Origin: JAXHUH01 sp034211175
Lineage (GTDB): Bacteria > Actinomycetota > Acidimicrobiia > Acidimicrobiales > CAIXPF01
Direction: 5' to 3'
NCBI GenBank assembly: GCA_034211175.1
Contig: JAXHUH010000137.1
Span: 4,428 to 68,427, forward strand
Length of the DNA stretch: 64,000 nucleotides
Shown piece by piece: positions 20,834 to 28,511 of the stretch (positions are counted from its first letter, which is position 1; the number at the start of each line of letters is the position of its first letter). Made by a program: the position numbers and the translations under genes. Below the pieces are notes generated by a model. It searched no databases. It had not been told where the DNA came from and saw nothing but the letters and a program-made list of their open reading frames with translations.

Positions 20834-21331
20834 TCAGGCGTCCTCGAAGAGCTCGGGTGGGAAGCCGCCGCGGCTGAGTGGGCCCCAACGGGTGGGCTCG
20901 ATCAGGATCATGCACTTGCCCTGGTCGGCCATGGCCTGGCGGTACTCGTCCCAGTCGGGGTGCTCACCGGAGATGCAGCGGAAGTACTCGACGAACGCGT
21001 CGGACGCCTCGGGCATGTCGAGCACCCGGGCCTGTCCGTCGATCTGCACCCACGAGTCGTTGAACTTGTCGCCCAGCACGAGCACGGAGACGTTCGGGTC
21101 ACGGCGGGCGTTCGCCGCCTTCGCCCGCTGCGGGTAGGTCGACACGGCGAGCACACCGTCGGCGGTCATGCCCCCGGTGACCAGGCTCAGCTGCGGGCGG
21201 CCGTCGCGCCGGGTCGTGGCGAGCACCCAGTGGTTCTTCCCGGCCAGGTGGGCGGCGAGCTCGTCGCGATCGAGCGGCTCGTCGCCCGCCATGTGCTGGG
21301 CGCGGGGGTCATCTCGGGGGATCTTCTTCAC
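20834..21331 (-). CDS. Pyridoxamine-5'-phosphate-oxidase-like (PPOX) flavin/F420 protein
   Basis: A 165-residue split-barrel protein. NHWVLATTRRDGRPQLSLVTGGM and ANARRDPNVSVLVLGDKFNDSWVQIDGQARVLD match the PPOX fold used by FMN- or F420-dependent reductases in actinobacteria. GTG 21331 is preferred over ATG 21292 because GAGGAGG lies seven bases upstream. The cofactor cannot be fixed without a family tree. The stop is four bases from that of the convergent TRAFs-binding effector gene. Confidence 0.8.
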   Translation of the reverse strand: MKKIPRDDPRAQHMAGDEPLDRDELAAHLAGKNHWVLATTRRDGRPQLSLVTGGMTADGVLAVSTYPQRAKAANARRDPNVSVLVLGDKFNDSWVQIDGQARVLDMPEASDAFVEYFRCISGEHPDWDEYRQAMADQGKCMILIEPTRWGPLSRGGFPPELFEDA

Positions 21332-21430
21332 GGCCTCGCCTCCTCGGTGGACCCCGCCACGCTCGCGCAACCGCGAGCCGTGCGCCGCCACGGGTTGGCG
21401 CGAACCGGCGCGACGCAACGAGATTGGGCC

Positions 21431-21456
21431 CGTGCCGGGCGCCGCCGCCCGGCACG
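21431..21456. promoter_or_regulatory. 10-bp inverted repeat upstream of the alcohol dehydrogenase
   Basis: CGTGCCGGGC (21431-21440) and GCCCGGCACG (21447-21456) form a perfect 10-bp stem with a six-base loop, ending 18 bp before the alcohol dehydrogenase start and inside the divergent region shared with the PPOX gene. It could be an operator or a 5' UTR hairpin. Confidence 0.45.
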
Positions 21457-21473
21457 CGTCGAAGGGGGACACC

Positions 21474-22508
21474 ATGAGGGCGCTGCAGTACCGCAAGGTC
21501 GGCACCGAGCCGGAGATCGTCGAGGTCGAGACACCGGAGCCGGGGCCTGGCGAGGTACGCCTGAAGGTCACCGCCGCCGGCGCGTGCCACTCCGACAGCT
21601 ACCTGATGGACCTGACCGAGGAGCAGTTCTACCTGCCGCTGCCCCTGACGCTGGGCCACGAGGGTGCCGGTGTCGTCGACGCGCTCGGCGACGGGGTCAA
21701 GGGCCTGGAGATCGGCGAGCCGGTCGTCGTCTACGGCTCGTGGGGTTGCGGCCGCTGCCACCCGTGCGCCGAGGGCAAGGAGAACTACTGCCGCCGAGCG
21801 GCCGAGCTCGGCATCGCCCCGCCCGGCCTCGGTGCGCCCGGCTCCATGGCCGAGTACGTGATCGTCGACGACGCCCGCCACCTCGTGCCCCTCGGCGACC
21901 TCGACCCGGTGGCCAACGTCGCGCTCACCGACGCCGGGCTCACCCCGTACCACGCCATCAAGGGGTCGCTGCCCAAGCTGGTTGCCGGGTCGACGGCGGT
22001 GGTGATCGGCGTCGGCGGGCTCGGCCACGTCGGTGTGCAGCTCCTGCGGGCGCTCACCCCGGCGACCGTGATCGCCATGGACGTGAGCGAGGACAAGCTG
22101 GCCCTGGCCCGCGACGTCGGCGCCCACCACGTGATGGCGTCCGACGGCGAGGCCGCGGGCCGGGTGCGGGAGCTGACCGGCGGGCGGGGCGCCACGGCCG
22201 TGTTCGACTTCGTCGCCGTCCAGGCAACGCTCGACGCCGGCCACGCCATGATCGCGGTCGAGGGCGACCAGGTCCTCGTCGGCGTCGGCGGCGGCGTGCT
22301 GCCGAGCGGCATGCTCGGCGCCCCCTACGACTCGACCGTCCGGGCGCCGTACTGGGGCTCGCGCTCGGAGCTGATGGAGGTGCTCGACCTCGCCCGAGCC
22401 GGGCTGGTCACCGTCGAGACCGAGGTGTTCTCCCTCGACGAGGCCCCCGAGGCGTACCGCCGGCTCCACGCCGGCACCCTGCGCGGCCGGGCGATCGTCG
22501 TGCCGTAA
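21474..22508 (+). CDS. Zinc-dependent, NAD(P)-dependent alcohol dehydrogenase
   Basis: A 344-residue medium-chain dehydrogenase. Catalytic zinc ligands appear as GACHSD and GHEGAG, and the structural-zinc lobe as WGCGRCHPCAEGKENYC. The Rossmann motif VIGVGGLGHVG lies near residue 178. The enzyme would oxidise an alcohol or reduce an aldehyde. The protein resembles the AdhT/NDMA-type group more than glutathione-dependent formaldehyde dehydrogenase, and its substrate is unknown. The ATG has AGGGGG six bases upstream. Confidence 0.9.
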   Translation: MRALQYRKVGTEPEIVEVETPEPGPGEVRLKVTAAGACHSDSYLMDLTEEQFYLPLPLTLGHEGAGVVDALGDGVKGLEIGEPVVVYGSWGCGRCHPCAEGKENYCRRAAELGIAPPGLGAPGSMAEYVIVDDARHLVPLGDLDPVANVALTDAGLTPYHAIKGSLPKLVAGSTAVVIGVGGLGHVGVQLLRALTPATVIAMDVSEDKLALARDVGAHHVMASDGEAAGRVRELTGGRGATAVFDFVAVQATLDAGHAMIAVEGDQVLVGVGGGVLPSGMLGAPYDSTVRAPYWGSRSELMEVLDLARAGLVTVETEVFSLDEAPEAYRRLHAGTLRGRAIVVP

Positions 22509-22579
22509 ACACCTCCGGCGGCCACCACGCCGATTCCGCGGCAATCGCCCGCAGAGGGTGATGCCGGTTCGCCACAACG

Positions 22580-22603
22580 GGTCGACCATCACCGTGGTCG
22601 ACC
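22580..22603. promoter_or_regulatory. Perfect 9-bp inverted repeat upstream of the DUF1254 gene
   Basis: GGTCGACCA (22580-22588) and TGGTCGACC (22595-22603) are separated by six bases, 70 bp before the supported start of the DUF1254 gene. The symmetry suggests a repressor site, but no regulator gene is adjacent. Confidence 0.5.
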
Positions 22604-22672
22604 ATGGCTGAGCCTCGCTCGCCGGCCACGCCGGACGAGCTGCGTTCAGCTGTCGCGTTGGAGGAGGGCTGC

Positions 22673-24007
22673 GTGATCAGGGATCTCGACACTGCGGAGG
22701 CCGGCAGGATCGCCGAGGAGGCGTACATCTACGCCTTCCCCATGCTCATGGGGTACCGGTTCGCGTTCGCGACGTTCCTGATGCCGTCGCTGCCCAGCTT
22801 CAAGACACCGCTGAACGTGATCTCCGGCGAACCGGTGACGCTCGATCACCGGTTCCGTGACGTGATCACCCCGAACGCGGACACGCCGTACTCGATGGCC
22901 GGTCTCGACCTGCGGGCCGAGCCGCTCGTGCTCGACGTGCCGGCGGTGCCCGACCGCTACTACGTGATGCAGTTCGTCGACCTCTACGGGATGAACCCGC
23001 ACTACGTCGGATCACGGGCGACCGGTTCCGAGGCGGGGTCGTACCTGCTGGTCGGGCCCGGCCACGTCGGTGAGCTTCCCGGCGGCTTCGACGGCGTGTT
23101 GCGCTTCGAGACCGACCTCGTGTTCATCATCGGGCGGACCCAGCTGTTCGGCCCCGACGACGTCGACGCCCTGGCGCCGATCATGGCGGCCTACCGGCTC
23201 GAGCCGCTGTCCGCCCGCCTCGGCCGTGACCCGGAGACGGCGAAGCCGTTCGACTGGCCGACCTGGGACGACACCGCGTCCCGCGACGAGCGGTTCATCG
23301 GCTACGTGAACCGTCTGCTCGAGTGGTGCCAGCCGCCGCACCCGAGCGAGGTCGCGATGTTCGACCGGTTCGCGACCGCCGGGATCGGCGCCGGCATCCC
23401 GTTCGACGCCGACGCCCTCCCCGAGGGCCACCGCGCCGCGCTGCGTTCCGGCGTCGAGCGGGCCCGGGCCCGGATCGCCGAGCGCGCCGGCTCGCTCGGC
23501 GAGGTGATCAACGGGTGGTCGGCGGTCGAGGCGCTGGGCAGCCGGACGTTCTTCGGCGGCGACCAGCTGCTGCGGGCGGCCGGCGCCATGGCCGGCTGGG
23601 GCGGCAACGACAAGATCGAGGCGTTCTACCCGATGGCCAGGGTCGACGGCGCCGGCGAACCGCTGTCGGGCGACCGCCGCTACCGCCTCCGCTTGGCGAC
23701 CCCGCCGCCGGCGCGGGCGTTCTGGTCGGTCACGATGTACGACACGTCCTACGACGGCGTCGCCGGCTACCTGGTCGACAACCCGATCGACCGGTACCTC
23801 GTCAGCTCGACGACGACGGGGCTGGTCCACGACGACGACGGCTCGCTGACCATCCACATCCAGCGCGACGAGCCCGACACGGCCGAGGGCCGGGCCAACT
23901 GGCTCCCCGCGCCCGACGGCCCGATGTACCTGGTCATGCGGATCTACTGGCCCGAGCCCGCAGCGCTCGACGGCACGTGGCAGCCGCCGCCGATCGAGCG
24001 CGTCTGA
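22673..24007 (+). CDS. DUF1254/DUF1214 protein
   Basis: A 444-residue protein of the DUF1254-DUF1214 family. It has the typical EEAYIYAFPMLMGYR start, TPNADTPYSMAGLDLRAEPLVLDVP and DRYYVMQFVDLYGMN in the first domain, and FWSVTMYDTSYDGVAGYLVDNPIDRYLVSS in the second. Family members are widespread and mostly uncharacterised. There is no signal peptide, so it is probably cytoplasmic. GTG 22673 is preferred over ATG 22604 because GGAGGAGGG (22660-22668) stands directly before it. Confidence 0.85.
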   Translation: MIRDLDTAEAGRIAEEAYIYAFPMLMGYRFAFATFLMPSLPSFKTPLNVISGEPVTLDHRFRDVITPNADTPYSMAGLDLRAEPLVLDVPAVPDRYYVMQFVDLYGMNPHYVGSRATGSEAGSYLLVGPGHVGELPGGFDGVLRFETDLVFIIGRTQLFGPDDVDALAPIMAAYRLEPLSARLGRDPETAKPFDWPTWDDTASRDERFIGYVNRLLEWCQPPHPSEVAMFDRFATAGIGAGIPFDADALPEGHRAALRSGVERARARIAERAGSLGEVINGWSAVEALGSRTFFGGDQLLRAAGAMAGWGGNDKIEAFYPMARVDGAGEPLSGDRRYRLRLATPPPARAFWSVTMYDTSYDGVAGYLVDNPIDRYLVSSTTTGLVHDDDGSLTIHIQRDEPDTAEGRANWLPAPDGPMYLVMRIYWPEPAALDGTWQPPPIERV

Positions 24008-24055
24008 GCGACCGCGCCACAACGACCGAGGCCGGTGGTGGCGCGCCCCGACGTC

Positions 24056-24102
24056 GGGATCAGCTGACGCGGGACGGGATCAGCTGACCCGGGACGGGAT
24101 CA
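24056..24102. repeat. 20-bp tandem repeat in a convergent intergenic region
   Basis: Two 20-bp units beginning GGGATCAGCTGAC (24056 and 24076; one mismatch) are followed by a seven-base partial copy that contains the stop codon of the metallo-hydrolase gene. No function is evident. Confidence 0.7.
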
Positions 24103-24996
24103 ACCGAGGATGACGGTGCCGTCGAGGTAGCCGGGCTCGAGCAGCTCGACACCGGGGTGGTCGACCTCGAGCTGCTTGCGGATCGGGGCGACGTCGGTGT
24201 CGACCGAGAAGCCGGGCAGCCAGTCGTCGTGGTGGCCGAGCACGACCCGACGGGGTTCGAGCAGGCCGACCTGGCGGCTCACGAACTCGGCCAGGGTGCC
24301 CTGGATCGGTTCGCCGTCGATGTTGCCCCGACCCGCGGCGGCGAGGATCGCCACGTCGGGGCGGAGGCGTTCGAGGATGCCGGTCCAGTGGCCGCTCGTG
24401 TCCTGGAACAGGACGGTGCCGTCGGGCGTCTCGAACAGGTAGACGAGCGCGCCGCCGTCACCCCGGTGGCTGTGCCCGGCCATCGACGCGCCCATGTGCT
24501 CGATGGCCGCGGGGTCGAGCTCGGTCGACAGGTAGCCCGTCAGCTCGGCGAAGCGCTCCCGCTGCTGGTGCCACGTGACGCCGAGGTCACCGAGGCACAC
24601 CTCGTCGGGCTGGCCCATCCCGGCGTGGGACCAGACGCACGAGTGCTGGCTCGGGTACACGTGGACCTTCACGTCGTTGCCGAGGTCGATGGTCTCGCCG
24701 CCGGCCACCCAGACGAGCTGCTCCTCGGGGACGCCGGCCTCAGCCATGAGCCGGATCGACTCGTAGTTGCCGATGATCGTGGCGCCGGTGGCGGGCGCGA
24801 TGCGCTCGGCCCCGTAGAGGTGGTCGAAGTGGGCGTGGCCAACGACGATCCAGTCGCACGCGGTCACATCCTCGGCCCGTTTGTTGGGCCCGGCGGCGTT
24901 GGCCGCCCGGTCGACGTAGGCGTCGAGCAGGATGTCGAGCCCTGCGGTGCGCATGGCGAACGTGGCGCACCCGTACCAGTCCAGCGTGGTGGTCAC
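24100..24996 (-). CDS. Metallo-beta-lactamase-fold hydrolase (UlaG-like)
   Basis: A 298-residue cytoplasmic hydrolase. It opens with the UlaG-like DWYGCATFAMRTAGLDILLDAY, has the metal motif HAHFDH near residue 77, and later histidines in GHSHRGDGG and GHHDD that could complete a dinuclear metal site. Members hydrolyse esters, lactones or phosphodiesters, and the substrate is not predictable. The reverse-strand ATG at 24996 is the first in-frame start before a GC-rich intergenic stretch. The gene ends in a 20-bp tandem repeat. Confidence 0.83.
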   Translation of the reverse strand: MTTTLDWYGCATFAMRTAGLDILLDAYVDRAANAAGPNKRAEDVTACDWIVVGHAHFDHLYGAERIAPATGATIIGNYESIRLMAEAGVPEEQLVWVAGGETIDLGNDVKVHVYPSQHSCVWSHAGMGQPDEVCLGDLGVTWHQQRERFAELTGYLSTELDPAAIEHMGASMAGHSHRGDGGALVYLFETPDGTVLFQDTSGHWTGILERLRPDVAILAAAGRGNIDGEPIQGTLAEFVSRQVGLLEPRRVVLGHHDDWLPGFSVDTDVAPIRKQLEVDHPGVELLEPGYLDGTVILG

Positions 24997-25071
24997 GCCG
25001 CGTTCCTACCACCACGGCGCCCTCGGTGCCCCCGAAACCCACGCCCCGCCCCCAACCCACCACCCAACCTC

Positions 25072-25121
25072 GAACTGACGGGGAAAACGACGGCGCGCAG
25101 AGCAGAGAACCACGCCAGTTC
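25072..25121. repeat. Candidate degenerate 50-bp palindrome
   Basis: A 50-bp interval begins GAACTGACGGGG and ends CCACGCCAGTTC. The outer six bases and several inner positions pair, but the centre is not palindromic and lacks the CCACCGGTGG core. Length and end sequence match the family, so it may be an eroded copy. It sits between the minus-strand kinase and metallo-hydrolase genes. Confidence 0.35.
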
Positions 25122-25126
25122 GGGGT

Positions 25127-26524
25127 TCAGGGGGTGCTCGCGAGGGTGTCGACGACGTCGAGGAGGGCGGTGTCGGTGCCGACGTTGCCGGCGAAGACCA
25201 CGTAGGGCATCCCGACCGCGGCCTCGTCGGCGACGACCGGGCGCAGCACCGAGATGATCCCCCGGCCCATCTGGCCGACGACCTCGGCGCGGCGGATGCC
25301 GAGGGCCGAGACGGCGACGTCGTGGGACGTGATCCCACCCTTGGCCACCACCCACGCCGGCGCGGCCCCGGCGACCACCTCGCCCGTCACCTCGGTGACC
25401 GCCCGCGACACCGTGCGGGCGATGGCCAGGCTGTCGTCGGCATCGGCCCCGGTCGCCACGGTGCGGCTGGTGGTGATCACGACCTCGGTGCCGGCAAGGG
25501 CGTCCCGGCAGCGGCGGGCGAGGTCGGCGACATGGTCGTCACGAGTCGCGGCATCGAGCACCCGGGCCACGTCGAGCTCGAGGTGCTCCACCGGCCGGCC
25601 GTCGAGCAGCGCCCGCACCTGGCGGGTCGTGCCGCTGACGTGGGAACCCACCACGACCAGCCCGTGGTCGGACCGGCCGTCGGGACGCCACAGGTCGGTG
25701 GGGCCGAGCGGCTCGATCGGGTCGGTCCCGGCGAGGGCGCGAACGAACGACGGCGCCGCCCGGGTGAGGAGCCGGGCGCCGCGGGCGGCGGCCTCGACCA
25801 TGGCGAGGGCCACGACGTCGTAGTCGGCATCGTGCTCGGCGTTGACCACGACGAACCGCCCGTCACGCAGCCCGGCCAGGATGGCCGCGACCCGGTCGAC
25901 GCCGCCGAGTCGGATGTCGTCGAGCGAGACCGAGGCGACGTCGTCGGCCCGGACCCGCCCGCCGCTCTTCTCCGCGAGGAACTCCCGCAGGTTCGACGAC
26001 CGGAACCCGAAGGTGGCGTCCCGGGCGTACTCGGTCTCGGCCGCGGGCACGTCCCGACCGTCGAGGCGGACCCGGTGGACGTCGTCGACGGTCGTCCGCC
26101 CGGCGTCGAAGAACGCGGGCGCGAACACCACGCCGTCGTAGCCGGCACCGTGGACCCGCCGATGGGCCCGGTCGAGGGCGTCGACCTCGGCGATGACGTG
26201 GCCCCGCAGCGTCGAGTCCCCCCGGCTGACCAGGTCCGGTCGACGGCCGCGGTCGGCGGCGAGCGTGTGGAGCTGGTCGGCGACCCGCTCGTTCACCGCG
26301 ACGGCGTCGGCCTCGGTGAGGCTGCGGGTGTTGGTGAGCACGAAGCACGCGCCGACGTCACGACCCAGCGCGGCCTCGTACTCGGCCGGCTCGAACACGG
26401 TGACCAGGTCGAGGCCGTGGACCGACTGCGACCCGGTCGGGTCGTCGTCGAGCGCGACGAGCCACGCCCCGCTCGCACGGCGGGCGTCGCGGACCCGGGC
26501 ACGGATCGATGCGGCGTCGACCAA
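25127..26524 (-). CDS. Four-carbon acid sugar kinase (DUF1537, OtnK/DenK-like)
   Basis: A 465-residue kinase of the family that phosphorylates tetronates such as D-erythronate or D-threonate. The N-terminal domain has ALDDDPTGSQSVHG, TNTRSL and SRGDSTLRGH. The C-terminal nucleotide-binding domain has GSHVSGTTRQV and the glycine-rich VAKGGITSHDVA. TTG 26524 is the start, with GGAGGA four to five bases upstream. It is divergent from an erythronate-dehydrogenase-like gene across a 50-bp palindrome, which supports a role in tetronate catabolism. The later aldolase or decarboxylase step is absent from this window. Confidence 0.85.
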   Translation of the reverse strand: MVDAASIRARVRDARRASGAWLVALDDDPTGSQSVHGLDLVTVFEPAEYEAALGRDVGACFVLTNTRSLTEADAVAVNERVADQLHTLAADRGRRPDLVSRGDSTLRGHVIAEVDALDRAHRRVHGAGYDGVVFAPAFFDAGRTTVDDVHRVRLDGRDVPAAETEYARDATFGFRSSNLREFLAEKSGGRVRADDVASVSLDDIRLGGVDRVAAILAGLRDGRFVVVNAEHDADYDVVALAMVEAAARGARLLTRAAPSFVRALAGTDPIEPLGPTDLWRPDGRSDHGLVVVGSHVSGTTRQVRALLDGRPVEHLELDVARVLDAATRDDHVADLARRCRDALAGTEVVITTSRTVATGADADDSLAIARTVSRAVTEVTGEVVAGAAPAWVVAKGGITSHDVAVSALGIRRAEVVGQMGRGIISVLRPVVADEAAVGMPYVVFAGNVGTDTALLDVVDTLASTP

Positions 26525-26614
26525 GGGTTCCTCCGGCGGAACTGCGGGACCGGGCGCGATGGGCGGGACCGTCAGACTCTGTCAGGTCACGCCGCGATGT
26601 GCGCCCGCTCGGGC

Positions 26615-26664
26615 GTTCTGGACCCCTCAGAATGCCACCGGTGGCATTCTGAGGGGTCCGGAAC
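26615..26664. repeat. 50-bp interspersed palindrome, copy 3 (near perfect)
   Basis: The element runs from GTTCTGGACCCC to GGGGTCCGGAAC, with core TGCCACCGGTGGCA at 26633-26646 and only a T/G wobble-type mismatch in the outer arm. It lies between two divergent genes, where a transcription terminator is not expected. The right end is only 18 bp from the ATG of the erythronate-dehydrogenase-like gene. Confidence 0.9.
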
Positions 26665-26681
26665 GGGAGGAGGGAGCGGCG

Positions 26682-27647
26682 ATGCACGTGGTGATCACCG
26701 GGGGTGCCGGGTTCCTCGGCGGCGAGCTCGCCCGACGGCTCCTCGACGGTGGCGCCGGCGACGACCTCGGGGTGGAGCGGCTGACCGTCGTCGACCTGGT
26801 GGCGCCGGCGGAGGACATCGCCGACGACCCCCGGGTCGAGGTGCGGACCGGCGACCTCACCGCCGTGGTCGACGGGCTCGGCCCGGCCGACGTGGTCGTC
26901 CACCTCGCCGCGGTCGTCAGCTCGGCCGCCGAGGCCGACTTCGACCTCGGCATGGCGGTCAACGTCGACGCCACCCGACAGCTCCTCGACCGGTGCCGGG
27001 CCTGGCCGGCGCCGCCGGTGTTCGTGCTCGCCAGCTCGGTCGCGGTGTTCGGCCGCCAGGCGCCCGACGCCCCGGCCATCACCGAGACGACGATGCCGCT
27101 GCCCGAGTCGAGCTACGGGACCGAGAAGCTGATCGCCGAGCAGCTCGTCGGTGAGTACAGCCGGCGGGGGTTCGTTCGGGGCAGGGTCCTGCGGCTGATG
27201 ACCGTGGCGGTGCGGCCCGGGCGGCCGAACGCGGCGGCGTCGAGCTTCGTGTCCGGCATCGTCCGCGAGCCGCTCGCGGGCCAGCCGGCGACCTGCCCGG
27301 TCCCGCCGGACACGCCCCTGGCGATCGGCTCACCCCGCATGACGGTCGACGGGCTGGTCGCGGCGCTGGTGTGCGACGACGAGCGGTGGGCCGGGCGCCG
27401 GGCGCTCAACCTCCCGGCGGTCACGACCACCCCGGCCGAGATGGTGGCGACGATGGACCGCCTCGCCGGCGGCGAACCAAGCCGCCTGATCACGTGGGAG
27501 CCCGACCCGGCCGTCGCGGCGATCGTCGCGTCGTGGCCCGGCCGCTTCGACGACACCGCCGCACGCACCCTGGGGCTGAGCGCGGACGGCGGCATCGACG
27601 CCCTGATCGCCGAGCACCTCGACCGGCTCGGGCCCCGCGCCCACTGA
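26682..27647 (+). CDS. NAD-dependent epimerase/dehydratase family, D-erythronate dehydrogenase (DenD)-like
   Basis: A 321-residue extended short-chain dehydrogenase. It has VITGGAGFLGGELARRL at the N-terminus, VVVHLAAVVS in strand 4, and SSYGTEK containing the catalytic Tyr-x3-Lys near residue 145. The sequence pattern (VRLRIPTITVRPGxPNxAASSF-like RLMTVAVRPGRPNAAASSF) resembles DenD, which oxidises D-erythronate at C2. The divergent kinase of the DUF1537 family strengthens this. A GGGAGGAGGGAG site precedes the ATG. Confidence 0.8.
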   Translation: MHVVITGGAGFLGGELARRLLDGGAGDDLGVERLTVVDLVAPAEDIADDPRVEVRTGDLTAVVDGLGPADVVVHLAAVVSSAAEADFDLGMAVNVDATRQLLDRCRAWPAPPVFVLASSVAVFGRQAPDAPAITETTMPLPESSYGTEKLIAEQLVGEYSRRGFVRGRVLRLMTVAVRPGRPNAAASSFVSGIVREPLAGQPATCPVPPDTPLAIGSPRMTVDGLVAALVCDDERWAGRRALNLPAVTTTPAEMVATMDRLAGGEPSRLITWEPDPAVAAIVASWPGRFDDTAARTLGLSADGGIDALIAEHLDRLGPRAH

Positions 27648-27692
27648 GGCTCCTGGTCACCCGCGCCGGAGGGGCCGCCCACCGACAGAAGC

Positions 27693-27723
27693 TTGACTTC
27701 AAGTGAACTTCAGGGCGTAGACG
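27693..27723 (+). promoter_or_regulatory. Promoter with 19-bp spacer and ACTTCA direct repeat, leaderless
   Basis: TTGACT (27693-27698) and TAGACG (27718-27723) are 19 bp apart, a long spacing typical of activator-twisted promoters. ACTTCA occurs twice inside (27696-27701 and 27707-27712), an 11-bp period placing both copies on one DNA face. The ATG at 27730 lies six bases after the -10 box, so the mRNA is probably leaderless. Confidence 0.5.
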
Positions 27724-27729
27724 GGGAGC

Positions 27730-28383
27730 ATGCGACAGATCTACGACGACCTCTGGGAGACCGCCGAGCTCCGCGTGCCGGGCGGACCCGCGACCCACGC
27801 CTACCTGTGGACACCACCGTCGGCTGCCAACGTCCTGTTCTACAACCTGGGCAGCGCCGACGACCTCGATGCGCTCGAACGCGCCGGTGGCGTCGATCAC
27901 CAGTACCTCAGCCACCAGGACGAGATCTCGCCGATGTTGACGGTCCTCGCCGACCGGTTCGGGACGATCCTCCACTCGTCGGCCGCCGAACAGCACCTCG
28001 TCGCTCGGCAACGTGTGCCGGACGAGGTGTTCGACACCCGTCACGTCGACGACCTCGGGATCGAGGTGATCCCGACACCGGGCCACACACCCGGGAGCAC
28101 GTGCTTCATCGTCAACGGGGCGTCGGGCAGGCACCTCTTCACCGGCGACACGATCGTGCATGGCGCCGACGGCCAGTGGTTCGCCGGCTACTTCCCCGGC
28201 TTCAGCGACCTCGACGACCTCGTCGTCACCCTCGAACTGCTGGCGGGGCTCGAGCCCGACGTGGTCGTGTCGAGCGCGTTCACCGGAACCCGCGGTGTGC
28301 ACCGCCCGGACCGTCCTTGGGCGGACTGCGTCGCCGAGGCGACCGAGCGACTGTCCGTCGAGCACGGCGCAGCGGCGACCTGA
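27730..28383 (+). CDS. Metallo-beta-lactamase-fold protein with variant metal motif
   Basis: A 217-residue protein. TPGHTPGSTCFIV and HLFTGDTIVHG are standard strands of the fold, but the usual HxHxDH is replaced by SHQDEIS, as in the HRDE/HRDD subgroup. The metal site may therefore be mononuclear or absent. ATG 27730 lies just after a good -10 box, consistent with a leaderless message. Substrate is unknown. An 8-bp-stem hairpin (28414-28438) follows the gene. Confidence 0.75.
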   Translation: MRQIYDDLWETAELRVPGGPATHAYLWTPPSAANVLFYNLGSADDLDALERAGGVDHQYLSHQDEISPMLTVLADRFGTILHSSAAEQHLVARQRVPDEVFDTRHVDDLGIEVIPTPGHTPGSTCFIVNGASGRHLFTGDTIVHGADGQWFAGYFPGFSDLDDLVVTLELLAGLEPDVVVSSAFTGTRGVHRPDRPWADCVAEATERLSVEHGAAAT

Positions 28384-28413
28384 CCTACCGGAGCGGCGCC
28401 CGACCTCCGAGCG

Positions 28414-28438
28414 GGCGGCGATCGCAAGCGTCGCCGCC
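28414..28438 (+). terminator. Hairpin between metallo-hydrolase and DUF5996 genes
   Basis: GGCGGCGA (28414-28421) pairs with TCGCCGCC (28431-28438) around a nine-base loop. It lies 31 bp after the stop codon. With no T-tract it is only a possible terminator. Confidence 0.4.
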
Positions 28439-28499
28439 GTTGCCCTCGTCCTGCACCGGCGGCGGCATCGACACCGTCATCACCGGGGCCGCACCGGGC

Positions 28500-28505
28500 T
28501 AGACA
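28500..28505 (+). promoter_or_regulatory. -10 box of a leaderless promoter
   Basis: TAGACA lies six bases before the ATG at 28512. That places the start of transcription at or beside the A of ATG, favouring this ATG over GTG codons at 28506 and 28509. Confidence 0.45.
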
Positions 28506-28511
28506 GTGGTG

